Source: Flavobacterium frigoris
GTDB taxonomy: Bacteria; Bacteroidota; Bacteroidia; Flavobacteriales; Flavobacteriaceae
NCBI RefSeq assembly: GCF_900111075.1
Contig: NZ_FOFZ01000005.1
Location: 124,001-188,000 of the forward strand
Length of the DNA stretch: 64,000 nucleotides
Direction of reading: 5' to 3'
Made by a program: the position numbers and the translations under genes
Shown here: piece by piece, positions 26,234 through 34,307 of the stretch
How the letters are laid out: each line of letters starts with the position of its first letter
Numbering within the stretch: position 1 is the first letter of the stretch
The notes under the pieces: model-generated
What the model was told of the DNA's origin: nothing
Seen by the model: only the letters and a program-made list of their open reading frames with translations
The model's database searches: none

Positions 26234-26755
26234 ATGAAAAAAATAATACTGTTACTGTTTGTTATCGCCTTGTCTTTCTCCGGTTGTGAGAAAGACGATA
26301 TCTGTGATACCAATACGGTTACCACTCCCCGCTTAGTGATTTCGTTTTATGATGTCACGAATTCGTCCGTTTTAAAAAATGTAACGAATTTAAAAATAAC
26401 CGGCGAAGGAATAACCGATGGTGTTATTTTTAATGGTAGTAGTTTGATTAATGGAAGTACGGTTTCAATTCCTCTGAAAACAGATGCAGATGCGACTACT
26501 TTCAGTTTCATTTTAAACTATGTAAGTACAAATCCTGGATTAGTAAACGAAGACATCCTTAAATTTAATTATGTGCGAGAAGAGTTATTTGTATCCCGTG
26601 CCTGTGGTTTTAAAACTAATTATACCTTAGATCCTCAAACGCCTTATGTTCATACTGATGCTGCGACAGCAGATAAGAAATGGATTCAATACATTGCAGT
26701 TAAAAACAGTAGTATCGCTAACGAAAACGAAACACATCTTGAAATATATTTTTAG
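26234..26755 (+). CDS. Small lipoprotein (DUF6452-like)
   Basis: Starting at MKKIILLLFVIALSFSGCEKDD gives a lipoprotein signal with lipobox SFSGC and 173 residues; the longer frame begins in AT-rich spacer. The mature part is beta-rich, with Cys at CEKDDICDTNT and ACGF. It matches, from memory, a flavobacterial family annotated as DUF6452 that follows RlmD. It overlaps the next exported-protein gene by 17 bp, so the two are translated together. Confidence 0.7.
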   Translation: MKKIILLLFVIALSFSGCEKDDICDTNTVTTPRLVISFYDVTNSSVLKNVTNLKITGEGITDGVIFNGSSLINGSTVSIPLKTDADATTFSFILNYVSTNPGLVNEDILKFNYVREELFVSRACGFKTNYTLDPQTPYVHTDAATADKKWIQYIAVKNSSIANENETHLEIYF

Positions 26756-27593
26756 TATTTGCCTAGTTTTATCTTTACTTTTAGCTCAGGCGCAAGACAC
26801 TAGCGAAAAAGGCGAACTGGCGAAGCAAACTACTGCGCTTAAAAATGTGGCTGACAGTACAAGTACTAAAGCTATAATTCCTGATAACGGGAATTTAAAG
26901 ACAGTGAAATTGCCAGATGAGCAACAAAATACAGCGGTTCCTGTAAAAACAAACCGTTATGGATTGCGAGTGGGTATTGATCTATTCAAAGTAAGCCGTG
27001 CCTTGTATGACAAGGATTATAAGGGAATCGAATTTGTGGGTGACTATCGATTGACAAAAAAATATTTTTTGGCTGCCGAAATAGGAAATGAAAATAAAAC
27101 TACCGATGATTCCCGATTGAATTTTACAACAAAAGGATCATATCTAAAAGCAGGTTTTGATTACAATGCTTACGAAAACTGGTTAGACATGGAGAATATT
27201 ATCTCTATTGGGTTGCGCTATGGTTTTAGTACTTTTAATCAGGAGTTGAATAGCTATAAAATTTACAACGCCAATCCTTATTTTGGAGAAATACCTGCCA
27301 TTGCTTCGGGAGCAAAATTTAACGGATTAACAGCCAGCTGGATCGAAGTGGTTGCCGGGGTAAAAGCAAAAGTGTTTGATAATATTTTTGTGGGATTCAG
27401 CTTTCGCTTGAACCGATTGGTTTCTAATAAAGAGCCGGCGAATTTTGAGAACCTCTATATTCCTGGCTTTAATAGAACCTATAACGGTGATTTTGGAGTA
27501 GGTTTTAATTATACTGTTTCCTATTTCATTCCTATTTATAAAAAGAAAGTAATACCAGTTGTAGCGCCTAAAAAAGGAGAAAAGAAAAAGTAA
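26739..27593 (+). CDS. Exported beta-barrel-like protein (DUF6048-like), TTG start
   Basis: Using TTG at 26739 gives 284 residues with a clean signal peptide (MKYIFSICLVLSLLLAQAQ, the TTG read as Met). Earlier in-frame ATGs lie deep inside the upstream gene. The mature protein is beta-strand rich with alternating aromatic residues (KYFLAAEIGNENKT, IISIGLRYGFSTF, IFVGFSFRLNRLVS, GVGFNYTVSYFIPIY), typical of a small outer-membrane barrel. The tail is basic. From memory, such a protein next to DUF6452 is called DUF6048. It overlaps the upstream gene by 17 bp. Confidence 0.7.
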   Translation: MKYIFSICLVLSLLLAQAQDTSEKGELAKQTTALKNVADSTSTKAIIPDNGNLKTVKLPDEQQNTAVPVKTNRYGLRVGIDLFKVSRALYDKDYKGIEFVGDYRLTKKYFLAAEIGNENKTTDDSRLNFTTKGSYLKAGFDYNAYENWLDMENIISIGLRYGFSTFNQELNSYKIYNANPYFGEIPAIASGAKFNGLTASWIEVVAGVKAKVFDNIFVGFSFRLNRLVSNKEPANFENLYIPGFNRTYNGDFGVGFNYTVSYFIPIYKKKVIPVVAPKKGEKKK

Positions 27594-27615
27594 AGTTTCT
27601 TAATCTTGTTTTTCA

Positions 27616-27797
27616 ACACATAGAAAGGTAGATTTTATTGTGTTTAGAGATAGATTTCATAATTCTAAGCTATCGTTACTTATTCAAAAATAAAAATTTG
27701 CGCATTTGCGGTAGGAACATTTTACTTTTCTATGATAGACTTGTTTTTTAAAACACATAGAAACATAGCCTTTATTGTGATTAGAAAGGCATTTCAT
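27616..27797. repeat. Two diverged direct copies of a 45-bp AT-rich sequence
   Basis: Copies at 27616-27660 and 27753-27797 both start with ACACATAGAAA and continue through TTTATTGTG, TTAGA and a final ATTTCAT. They fill most of the 27594-27919 spacer and are probably decayed dispersed elements. The rest of the spacer has only a terminator. Confidence 0.7.
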
Positions 27798-27850
27798 TTG
27801 ACATAGATTACAGAGTTTTAATCTATAGTATTACTAACTCAAAAATAATA

Positions 27851-27898
27851 AACCGCAGTTCATGATTTTAATAATCAGTGAAGCTGCGGTTCTTTTTT
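27851..27898. terminator. Intrinsic terminator between convergent genes
   Basis: AACCGCAG (27851-27858) pairs with CTGCGGTT (27884-27891), with an inner GATT/AATC stem and a following T-run. It terminates the DUF6048-like gene and possibly the convergent small membrane-protein gene. Confidence 0.85.
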
Positions 27899-27919
27899 GA
27901 TGTGTTTTTTGAATAAACG

Positions 27920-28156
27920 TTATCCTATTTCTTTTACTCCTTTGGTGAAAATCCATTTCATATACAATTTCTCGCCATCCTTAGTTTTAACGGCTTGAAA
28001 TTTTGGAGACAAAAGCGTCCCAACAACAAAGGCAGTCAAAGGAATCCAGAAGCCTATTAATTCTGTATAACGTTCCACAAGGTAACGTGCTGAAATGAAT
28101 AGTATGGCAAAACAGCCCAATTGGTATAAAAATGCTCTTACTTGTAATTTACTCAT
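27920..28156 (-). CDS. Small membrane protein, two predicted helices
   Basis: The 78-residue protein has two hydrophobic segments (FLYQLGCFAILFISARYLV and LIGFWIPLTAFVVGTLLSP) followed by a Lys/Glu-rich tail with SPKFQAVKTKDGEKLYMKWIF. It has a good ATG and a terminator just downstream on its strand, which supports a real gene. No family or function is recognised. It is in the same direction as the RlmL-like gene, separated from it by about 150 bp. Confidence 0.72.
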   Translation of the reverse strand: MSKLQVRAFLYQLGCFAILFISARYLVERYTELIGFWIPLTAFVVGTLLSPKFQAVKTKDGEKLYMKWIFTKGVKEIG

Positions 28157-28172
28157 TGTATCTATATTTTAT

Positions 28173-28204
28173 CCTCCCCCCAACCCCCTCCGAAGGAAGG
28201 GGAG
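28173..28204. repeat. C-rich imperfect hairpin element
   Basis: CTCCCCCCAACCCCCTCC is followed by GAA and GGAAGGGGAG, forming an imperfect stem. It stands out as GC-rich in AT-rich surroundings. It lies between two minus-strand genes. Confidence 0.6.
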
Positions 28205-28307
28205 ACTTTGCGGAGTTTTATTGTCTAAATTTTTTGTTCTAACTGATATACTCTTTATTGTTCTAAAACTGTTCACTGTAAACCTATCACTTACTATTGC
28301 AAACTGA

Positions 28308-29510
28308 TTACTGATCACTATTGTCTGAAATAGCCGCAGTATTATCTGGTTCCTGAGTCTGAAATTTTGTTCTTTTACTTCCTTCGTACATTTCGTATTT
28401 AACCAATCGCGCTTCAATACTAGCGTTGAAAAGTTTGATTTTTCTTGAAGGTTTTAATCCTACAAATTTCAATGCATCTAGATTTCCAGTGATGAACCAA
28501 GCATTAGTTCCAGGATAATTTTTCTTCAAAGTATCGCCAATATTTTTGTAGAATTCTTCCATATGAATATCCAATCGCTCATCATAAGGAGGGTTAAATA
28601 CCATGTGTAATTTTCCTTGTGTCGTTTTCTCAGTGTCAAAGAAATTTTTCTCTTCAATGGTGATATATTCTTCTAAATTGGCATTCTTAATATTGTCTTT
28701 TGCTTTGCTTACCGCAGATGGCGCTTTATCAAAACCTTTTATGGTGTAATGAAATTCTCTTACTCTTTTCAATAAACTGTCTGTGATATTGTCAAACAAA
28801 TCATTGTCCCAGTCATGCCATTTTTCGAATGCAAATTCTTTACGGTTAATGTTTGCCGGAATATTACAAGCAATCATAGCTGCTTCAGCCAAGAAAGTAC
28901 CTGAACCACACATTGGATCCAAGAAATCACCTTGCCCGTCCCAACCTGAAAGCAATAAAACACCTGCTGCCAATACCTCATTTATAGGAGCAATATTGGT
29001 TGCTGTTCTATATCCACGTTGATGCAATGAGTTTCCTGAAGTATCTAATGCAACAGAAACTTGGTCTTTGTCGATATGAATGTTGATTCTTAAATCGGGG
29101 TGTATTTTATCAATACTTGGACGTTGTCCTGTACGTTCTCTAAATTGATCTACAATCGCATCCTTACATTTTTGAGATACAAATTCAGAGTGATTGAAAT
29201 TATCTGAATGCACTGTAGCATCAATGACAAAAGTTTGATTGGCATTGATGTATCTTGACCAGTTTACGCCAGAAATTCCTTTATATAAAGCTTGTTCATT
29301 GTTTGCCTTAAAAAAATAAATAGGCTTCAAAATTTTTAAAGCGGTACGTAATGACAAATTCGCTTTGTACATAAACCCTTTATCCCCTTTAAAACTTACC
29401 ATTCTTACTCCCTGTTCCACATCTTGTGCGCCCAACATTTGTAATTCCTTTGCTAATATTTCCTCAAAACCAAAAAAGGTTTTGGCAACCATCTTAAAAT
29501 TATTTTCCAT
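28308..29510 (-). CDS. THUMP-domain RNA methyltransferase (RlmL/RlmKL N-half type)
   Basis: The 400-residue protein has an N-terminal ferredoxin-like/THUMP region (about 1-165). A class I methyltransferase domain follows with FLDPMCGSGTFLAEAAMIACN (SAM loop), FDKAPSAVSKAKDNI and the catalytic NPPYDERL. This layout corresponds to the m2G2445 23S rRNA methyltransferase half of RlmL. The m7G2069 half found in E. coli RlmKL is absent, as is usual in Bacteroidota. It acts on 23S rRNA during ribosome assembly. The target base is inferred from the family. Confidence 0.85.
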   Translation of the reverse strand: MENNFKMVAKTFFGFEEILAKELQMLGAQDVEQGVRMVSFKGDKGFMYKANLSLRTALKILKPIYFFKANNEQALYKGISGVNWSRYINANQTFVIDATVHSDNFNHSEFVSQKCKDAIVDQFRERTGQRPSIDKIHPDLRINIHIDKDQVSVALDTSGNSLHQRGYRTATNIAPINEVLAAGVLLLSGWDGQGDFLDPMCGSGTFLAEAAMIACNIPANINRKEFAFEKWHDWDNDLFDNITDSLLKRVREFHYTIKGFDKAPSAVSKAKDNIKNANLEEYITIEEKNFFDTEKTTQGKLHMVFNPPYDERLDIHMEEFYKNIGDTLKKNYPGTNAWFITGNLDALKFVGLKPSRKIKLFNASIEARLVKYEMYEGSKRTKFQTQEPDNTAAISDNSDQ

Positions 29511-29635
29511 TTGTGTGTATCAATTAAAACAGACCTTTTTCTGCTTTATGTTTAATCCGTGATCAAAATTAAAGGTTTCTCAACGAGAATCTTAGTGTAT
29601 CTGCACGGTTTCGTTATTTTTCAGCAAAAATACAC

Positions 29636-29643
29636 TAAATTTG
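29636..29643 (+). promoter_or_regulatory. -7 promoter box (TAAATTTG)
   Basis: TAAATTTG matches TAnnTTTG and lies 29 bp before the methyltransferase ATG at 29673. The -33 element is weak. Confidence 0.5.
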
Positions 29644-29672
29644 CGGGACTTGAATTAATTGAAAAAGAATAA

Positions 29673-30437
29673 ATGTCTGAAGAACAAAAACCAGCGAATA
29701 TAAATCCAGAACAACCAACAGAAACTTGGTTCAGTTCATGGTTCGATACACCTTACTATCATATCCTTTACAAAGAGCGAAACGATACCGAAGCGCAGCT
29801 TTTTATGGACAACATAACGAACTACCTCAATCTTCCTGAAAACGCCAAAGTACTTGACTTGGCTTGCGGCAAAGGCCGTCACTCGATCTATTTGAACCAA
29901 TTAGGCTTTGATGTTTTGGGAGCTGATTTATCTGAAAACAGTATTGTCGAAGCTAGTAAAAATACAAATGACACTTTGCATTTTAAAGTGCATGACATGA
30001 GAGAGCCTTTTGAAGAGAAATACGACGCCATTTTCAATTTGTTTACCAGTTTTGGTTATTTCGAAAAAGACGAAGACAATCTTACGACTCTAATAGCGAT
30101 CAAAGAAAGCTTATCTGAATATGGTTTTGCCGTGATTGACTTCATGAATGTGAACCAAGTGCTTAATACGCTAGTTCCAGAAGAAACAAAAACGGTCGAA
30201 GGAATTCATTTTCATTTAAAGCGCTATTTAAAAGACGGACATATCTATAAAGAAATTGACTTTGAAGACAAAGGACAAAAATTTCATTTCACCGAAAAAG
30301 TAAAAGCCCTAACACTGCAAGACTTTGAAGCATTAATGGAAGAAGCCGGAATCTATCTTTTAGACACTTTTGGAGACTATAAATTGAAAAAGTTCTATAG
30401 AAATGAAAGCGAGAGATTAATAATGATTTTTAAATAA
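29673..30437 (+). CDS. Class I SAM-dependent methyltransferase
   Basis: The 254-residue protein has the SAM-binding motif VLDLACGKGRHSIYLNQLGFDVLGADLS (about 60-87), an acidic second motif (DMREPFEEKYDAIFNLFTSFGYFEK) and an active region VIDFMNVN. This is the common Methyltransf_25/11 type used on small molecules. It has no signal peptide. The substrate is unknown and the neighbours (RlmL-like gene, ZIP transporter) do not point to one. Confidence 0.82.
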   Translation: MSEEQKPANINPEQPTETWFSSWFDTPYYHILYKERNDTEAQLFMDNITNYLNLPENAKVLDLACGKGRHSIYLNQLGFDVLGADLSENSIVEASKNTNDTLHFKVHDMREPFEEKYDAIFNLFTSFGYFEKDEDNLTTLIAIKESLSEYGFAVIDFMNVNQVLNTLVPEETKTVEGIHFHLKRYLKDGHIYKEIDFEDKGQKFHFTEKVKALTLQDFEALMEEAGIYLLDTFGDYKLKKFYRNESERLIMIFK

Positions 30438-30524
30438 TCTATTCGGCAATTCGTAAATTTATATAGTCGCCCCTATAAAGGAACGATTCGGGACTGCACC
30501 AAAACAACAATTCAACAACTAAGT

Positions 30525-31193
30525 ATGAATTACCTTTTACCTTTACTCTCAGTACTACTAGGATATGGGATCGCTTTGTTTTTAAAACCTAATAACAAAA
30601 CCAACCTAAAGTTACTATTGGCTTTTAGTGGCGCTTTTCTATTATCTTTAACTGTGATGCACTTGTTGCCAGATGTTTATGAAAGTAAAAATCCAAATAT
30701 AGGAATTTGCATAATGCTTGGAATTCTATTCCAGATTATACTCGAATTTTTCTCAAAAGGTGCAGAACATGGACATACGCACGGGCACGTAAACATGGCA
30801 CACATTCCTTGGTTGCTGTTCATCAGTCTTTGCATACATGCATTTCTGGAAGGTTTTCCGGTAAGTCATCACCACGATTTAGCGGTTGGTATTGCTATCC
30901 ACCATTTACCGATAGCGATTATCCTAACCACTTTTTTCATTAATTCACATCTGCACAAAAAAGCGATTTTTGGCTTCATGCTCACCTTTGCATTAATGAC
31001 TCCTTTGGGGACGTTAGCATCTGATTATCTGCCATTACTAAATGATTATTACACTGAAATCACAGCCGTTGTCATCGGTATATTATTTCATATCTCCTCC
31101 ACTATCATTTTTGAAAGTAGTGAAGGACATAAATTCAATATTGCCAAAGTTTCCATGATTGTTTTGGGAATTGCATTGGCTTATTTTTTATAA
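30525..31193 (+). CDS. ZIP family divalent metal transporter
   Basis: The 222-residue protein has about eight hydrophobic segments and the ZIP-family signatures: a His-rich loop GAEHGHTHGHVNMAH, the metal-binding HAFLEGFPVSHHHD in one helix and the AIHHLPIAI in the next. It would import Zn2+ or another divalent metal across the inner membrane. No Fur/Zur-type box was recognised upstream. A dispersed repeat (copy B) follows the stop by about 10 bp. Confidence 0.9.
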   Translation: MNYLLPLLSVLLGYGIALFLKPNNKTNLKLLLAFSGAFLLSLTVMHLLPDVYESKNPNIGICIMLGILFQIILEFFSKGAEHGHTHGHVNMAHIPWLLFISLCIHAFLEGFPVSHHHDLAVGIAIHHLPIAIILTTFFINSHLHKKAIFGFMLTFALMTPLGTLASDYLPLLNDYYTEITAVVIGILFHISSTIIFESSEGHKFNIAKVSMIVLGIALAYFL

Positions 31194-31203
31194 ATTTACA
31201 ATT

Positions 31204-31303
31204 TGGGCGTGACCACAAGGGTCGGGCTATGCGTTTCAATCTTTTTTATAATTTTGCTAGCGCTACATTATAAAAAAGGATTTCCACTGCTATCCCTCAC
31301 GCA
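31204..31303 (-). repeat. Dispersed palindromic repeat, copy B (reversed)
   Basis: Read on the minus strand it is GGGATAGCAGTGGAAATCC, then an internal hairpin, then GATTGAAACGCATAGCC. This matches the ends of copies D and E. It lies about 10 bp after the ZIP transporter stop and is inverted with respect to it. Confidence 0.8.
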
Positions 31304-31361
31304 ACTTAGTACTCGGTCAACGTTTAGTTGTCCTTTTAAAAAATCATAATTTCAAATTATA

Positions 31362-32174
31362 ATGACATTTACTAAAACCACCGAAGAATCCTCAAAATAC
31401 GAACATCTGGAAAAAATGTCCGTACAAGAACTGCTTGCTAACATCAATCAAGAGGATAAAACCGTTCCTTATGCTGTTGAAAAAGCACTTCCCCAAATTG
31501 AAACTTTAGTCACTCAAATTGTTATTAAAATGAAATTGGGTGGAAGATTGTTCTACATTGGTGCTGGAACTTCTGGACGATTAGGGATTGTGGATGCATC
31601 AGAATGTCCTCCTACTTTTGGTGTGCCTTTTGACTTGGTAAACGGAATCATTGCCGGTGGTGATATGGCGATTCGTAGAGCTGTAGAAAATGCCGAAGAC
31701 AATGCTAATCAAGCATGGAGCGATTTACAAGAACAAAATATAACTGAGAATGATGTCGTAATAGGTATCGCCGCATCAGGAACAACGCCCTACGTCATCG
31801 GCGGTTTAGAAGCGTGTAAGAAAAACAATATTATCACGGGAAGTATTTCTTGTAATGCAGGAAGTCCGCTCTCTAAAACAGCACAATTCCCTATTGACGT
31901 TGTAGTAGGCCCGGAATTTGTAACCGGCAGCTCAAGGATGAAAGCCGGAACAGCACAAAAATTAGTGTTAAACATGATTTCGACCGCTACTATGATCCAA
32001 CTCGGGAAAGTAAAAGGCAACAAAATGGTCGATATGCAACTAAGCAACACCAAACTCGTTGATCGCGGCGTAAAAATGATTATGGGAGAAATTCCAGTTC
32101 CTTATGAAGAAGCAGCTACGTTATTACAAGAACACGGAAGTGTCAGGAAAGCTGTTGAATTCTATAATAAATAA
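31362..32174 (+). CDS. murQ: N-acetylmuramic acid 6-phosphate etherase
   Basis: The 270-residue SIS-domain enzyme cleaves the lactyl ether of MurNAc-6-phosphate to GlcNAc-6-phosphate and lactate in peptidoglycan recycling. The signature FYIGAGTSGRLGIVDASECPPTFGVP is intact, as are GIAASGTTPYVIGGLEA and EFVTGSSRMKAGTAQKLVLNM. It lacks roughly 25 residues at the C-terminus relative to E. coli MurQ, as is common in flavobacteria. No anhydroMurNAc kinase (AnmK) or MurNAc transporter is adjacent, so its substrate must come from genes elsewhere. Confidence 0.94.
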   Translation: MTFTKTTEESSKYEHLEKMSVQELLANINQEDKTVPYAVEKALPQIETLVTQIVIKMKLGGRLFYIGAGTSGRLGIVDASECPPTFGVPFDLVNGIIAGGDMAIRRAVENAEDNANQAWSDLQEQNITENDVVIGIAASGTTPYVIGGLEACKKNNIITGSISCNAGSPLSKTAQFPIDVVVGPEFVTGSSRMKAGTAQKLVLNMISTATMIQLGKVKGNKMVDMQLSNTKLVDRGVKMIMGEIPVPYEEAATLLQEHGSVRKAVEFYNK

Positions 32175-32254
32175 ATACTGAAATTATAGCGTCGTGTGCT
32201 TTGCAAAAACTTAGCACTCTTTGCTGTTAAATCAAATCTTTTAAACTAAAATTA

Positions 32255-32476
32255 ATGGCAACCAATAAAGAACTTTTATCCAAAGGAATTAAATACCTAA
32301 CCGGCGCTTTGCCTCTGTTGTTTATAGGCCCATCTGTTATTTACAATGCACTCATCAACAAGCAAAATATTTGGCATTATCTCGTTCTAGCCATTGGTAT
32401 TGCCGCCTGCCTGGGAGCAATGTATTTAATGTTTAAAGGACTAAATACTATTATGAAAGCTTTATTTAACGACTAA
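32255..32476 (+). CDS. Small membrane protein (DUF6095-like)
   Basis: The 73-residue protein has two membrane helices (YLTGALPLLFIGPSVIYNAL and HYLVLAIGIAACLGAMYLMF). From memory it resembles the flavobacterial DUF6095 family, which occurs beside MurQ. It ends in TAATG, overlapping the start of the next gene by one base, so they are translationally coupled. Function unknown. Confidence 0.72.
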   Translation: MATNKELLSKGIKYLTGALPLLFIGPSVIYNALINKQNIWHYLVLAIGIAACLGAMYLMFKGLNTIMKALFND

Positions 32477-33051
32477 TGGAAGACTTGATTCACATTCAAA
32501 AAACATTTGAAAAAATCGTTTTTATTGACAAAAAAGTCAGCAATCGGGAATTTGAAGATTGCGTCTTTAAAAATTGTGATTTCTCTAACAGTGATTTCTC
32601 AAACAATACCTTTATGGATTGCGAGTTTATCGATTGCAATCTTTCGATGACTAGTTTAATGGGAACCAGTTTAAAAACGGTTCATTTTACCAATTGTAAA
32701 TTATTGGGCATTCAGTTTCAAAGCTGCACTGATTTCTTATTTACAGTGAGTTTTCAAGATTGTGTTTTGGATTACTCTTCGTTTGCCAATAAAAAAATGC
32801 CAAAGACAAAATTCAATAACTGTTCGATGAAAGAAGTTAGTTTCATAGGAAGCACGCTTTCTAATTCGGTTTTTGAAAATTGTAATTTAGACAACGCCAT
32901 TTTTAACGATACCAAATTAAAGGAGGTTAATTTCCTGACAGCCTACAATTATAAAATTGACCCAGAATTCAATCCTATGAAAAAAGCCAGATTTTCCTCA
33001 CAAGGAATTCCTGGACTTCTCGATAAATATGATATTAAAATCCAATACTAA
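32476..33051 (+). CDS. Pentapeptide-repeat protein
   Basis: The 191-residue protein consists of five-residue repeats of the F/L-x-x-C/S-x/D form (FEDCVFKNCDFSNSDFSN..., FIDCNLSMTSL, FENCNLDNAIF), which fold as a right-handed quadrilateral beta helix. Some relatives protect topoisomerases from inhibitors or bind gyrase, but that activity is not predictable from sequence. It is overlapped by the upstream gene and is followed 2 bp later by a lipoprotein gene. A topoisomerase IV operon lies 1.3 kb away. Confidence 0.9.
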   Translation: MEDLIHIQKTFEKIVFIDKKVSNREFEDCVFKNCDFSNSDFSNNTFMDCEFIDCNLSMTSLMGTSLKTVHFTNCKLLGIQFQSCTDFLFTVSFQDCVLDYSSFANKKMPKTKFNNCSMKEVSFIGSTLSNSVFENCNLDNAIFNDTKLKEVNFLTAYNYKIDPEFNPMKKARFSSQGIPGLLDKYDIKIQY

Positions 33052-33053
33052 AA

Positions 33054-33428
33054 ATGAAAAAATTACTATTACTTCCCCTACTTCTATTATTAATTTCCTG
33101 TTATAATGTAGAACGCAATTGCAAAGATTTTAAAACCGGTAAATTCAGTTTTGAATATGAAGTTAATGGGGTTAAAAAAACAACTGTTTTTGAACGTAAC
33201 GACAGCCTGGAAATTGAAACTTACAATGGAAAAATAGATACGGCATCGATACGATGGATTAACGATTGCGAGTATATCTTGAAAAAATTACATCCAAAAA
33301 ACATGGCAGAGGAAAAGTCAATAGATATGAAAATTTTGACAACATCAGGAAATACATATACCTTTGAATTTGGAATGGTAGGAGTCCCTGGAAAACAAAA
33401 AGGAACCGTAACAAAATTATCCGACTAA
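33054..33428 (+). CDS. Small lipoprotein
   Basis: The 124-residue protein has a lipoprotein signal (MKKLLLLPLLLLLISCYNVE, lipobox LISC). The mature part is a compact beta domain beginning NCKDFKTGKFSFEYEVNGVKK and ending in GKQKGTVTKL. Homologues in flavobacteria are sometimes labelled topoisomerase IV, apparently carried over from the neighbouring genes, and nothing in the sequence supports that. It begins 2 bp after the pentapeptide-repeat gene. Confidence 0.78.
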   Translation: MKKLLLLPLLLLLISCYNVERNCKDFKTGKFSFEYEVNGVKKTTVFERNDSLEIETYNGKIDTASIRWINDCEYILKKLHPKNMAEEKSIDMKILTTSGNTYTFEFGMVGVPGKQKGTVTKLSD

Positions 33429-33476
33429 AAACGAGGACTTGAGTCTATTACAATCACTAAATCATAATAAAACAAA

Positions 33477-34247
33477 ATGGAAGTATTTTTAAATCCTGAT
33501 GCTTGGATCGCCCTATTAACATTAACATTTCTGGAAATTGTTCTAGGAATAGACAACATCATTTTCATTTCCATTGCCACGGGCAAATTACCGCTGGAAA
33601 GTCGCAAAAAAGCAACTAAAATAGGGATGTTTCTTGCTATGTTCATGAGGATCTTACTTCTTCTAGGGATATCTCACTTAATCGCAATGAAAAAACCTTG
33701 GTTTTCCATTGATTTTGATTGGTTTAGTGCACAAGTATCTGGCCAAAGTATCATCCTCCTACTTGGTGGTTTATTCCTTATTTATAAGAGTACCAGTGAA
33801 ATCAGAGAAAAAGTGGATGAAAAAGGACTCGAAGAAAAGGAATTAGGTAAAGCCGCCACAAAATCATTTCAAAATGTGCTTTTGCAAATCATTATGATTG
33901 ACTTGGTTTTCTCTTTTGACAGTATTCTTACCGCAGTCGGTATGACTAATGGTGTAGAAGGTGCTATATACATCATGATAACAGCAGTTGTAATTTCAGT
34001 TCTTATCATGATGCAGTTTGCTGTTCCTGTTGGTAATTTTGTCAATAAACATCCTTCGATACAAATTCTGGGATTATCCTTTTTAATTCTTATTGGCTTT
34101 ATGTTGCTTACAGAAAGCGCTCACTTATCAAATGCGCTTATTTTAGGCAGTCATGTAACACCGGTGCCAAAAGGATATTTGTATTTTGCGATCTCTTTCT
34201 CTTTGATGGTAGAAGTGATCAATATGAAAGTCACTAAAAAGAAGTAG
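33477..34247 (+). CDS. TerC family integral membrane protein
   Basis: The 256-residue protein has about seven membrane helices and the TerC hallmark near the start: FLEIVLGIDNIIFISIATGKLP, with the conserved DN pair, and IDLVFSFDSILTAVGM with the second acidic motif. TerC relatives such as Alx export manganese or other metal ions or support metal loading of secreted proteins. The substrate is not told by sequence. A strong terminator follows. Confidence 0.9.
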   Translation: MEVFLNPDAWIALLTLTFLEIVLGIDNIIFISIATGKLPLESRKKATKIGMFLAMFMRILLLLGISHLIAMKKPWFSIDFDWFSAQVSGQSIILLLGGLFLIYKSTSEIREKVDEKGLEEKELGKAATKSFQNVLLQIIMIDLVFSFDSILTAVGMTNGVEGAIYIMITAVVISVLIMMQFAVPVGNFVNKHPSIQILGLSFLILIGFMLLTESAHLSNALILGSHVTPVPKGYLYFAISFSLMVEVINMKVTKKK

Positions 34248-34260
34248 TTAAATACTATTA

Positions 34261-34301
34261 GAACATAAAAAAAGCTCCTTCCGGAGCTTTTTTTTATGTT
34301 C
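34261..34301. terminator. Bidirectional intrinsic terminator
   Basis: GAACAT, an A-run and GCTCC (34261-34278) pair with GGAGC, a T-run and ATGTTC (34283-34301) around TTCC. It serves both the TerC gene and the convergent topoisomerase gene. Confidence 0.94.
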
Positions 34302-34307
34302 TAATAA

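Noticed and set aside
28230..28320. A- and T-rich stretch with repeated ACTG/ACT fragments behind the RlmL-like gene, resembling a repeat
   Set aside because: Fragments are short and inexact; no arms pair over more than a few bases, so it was not listed as an element.
32190..32235. CTTTGCAAAAACTTAGCACTCTTTGC-like stretch upstream of the DUF6095-like gene, resembling a degenerate dispersed repeat
   Set aside because: Only one copy was recognised in the window and no palindrome is present.
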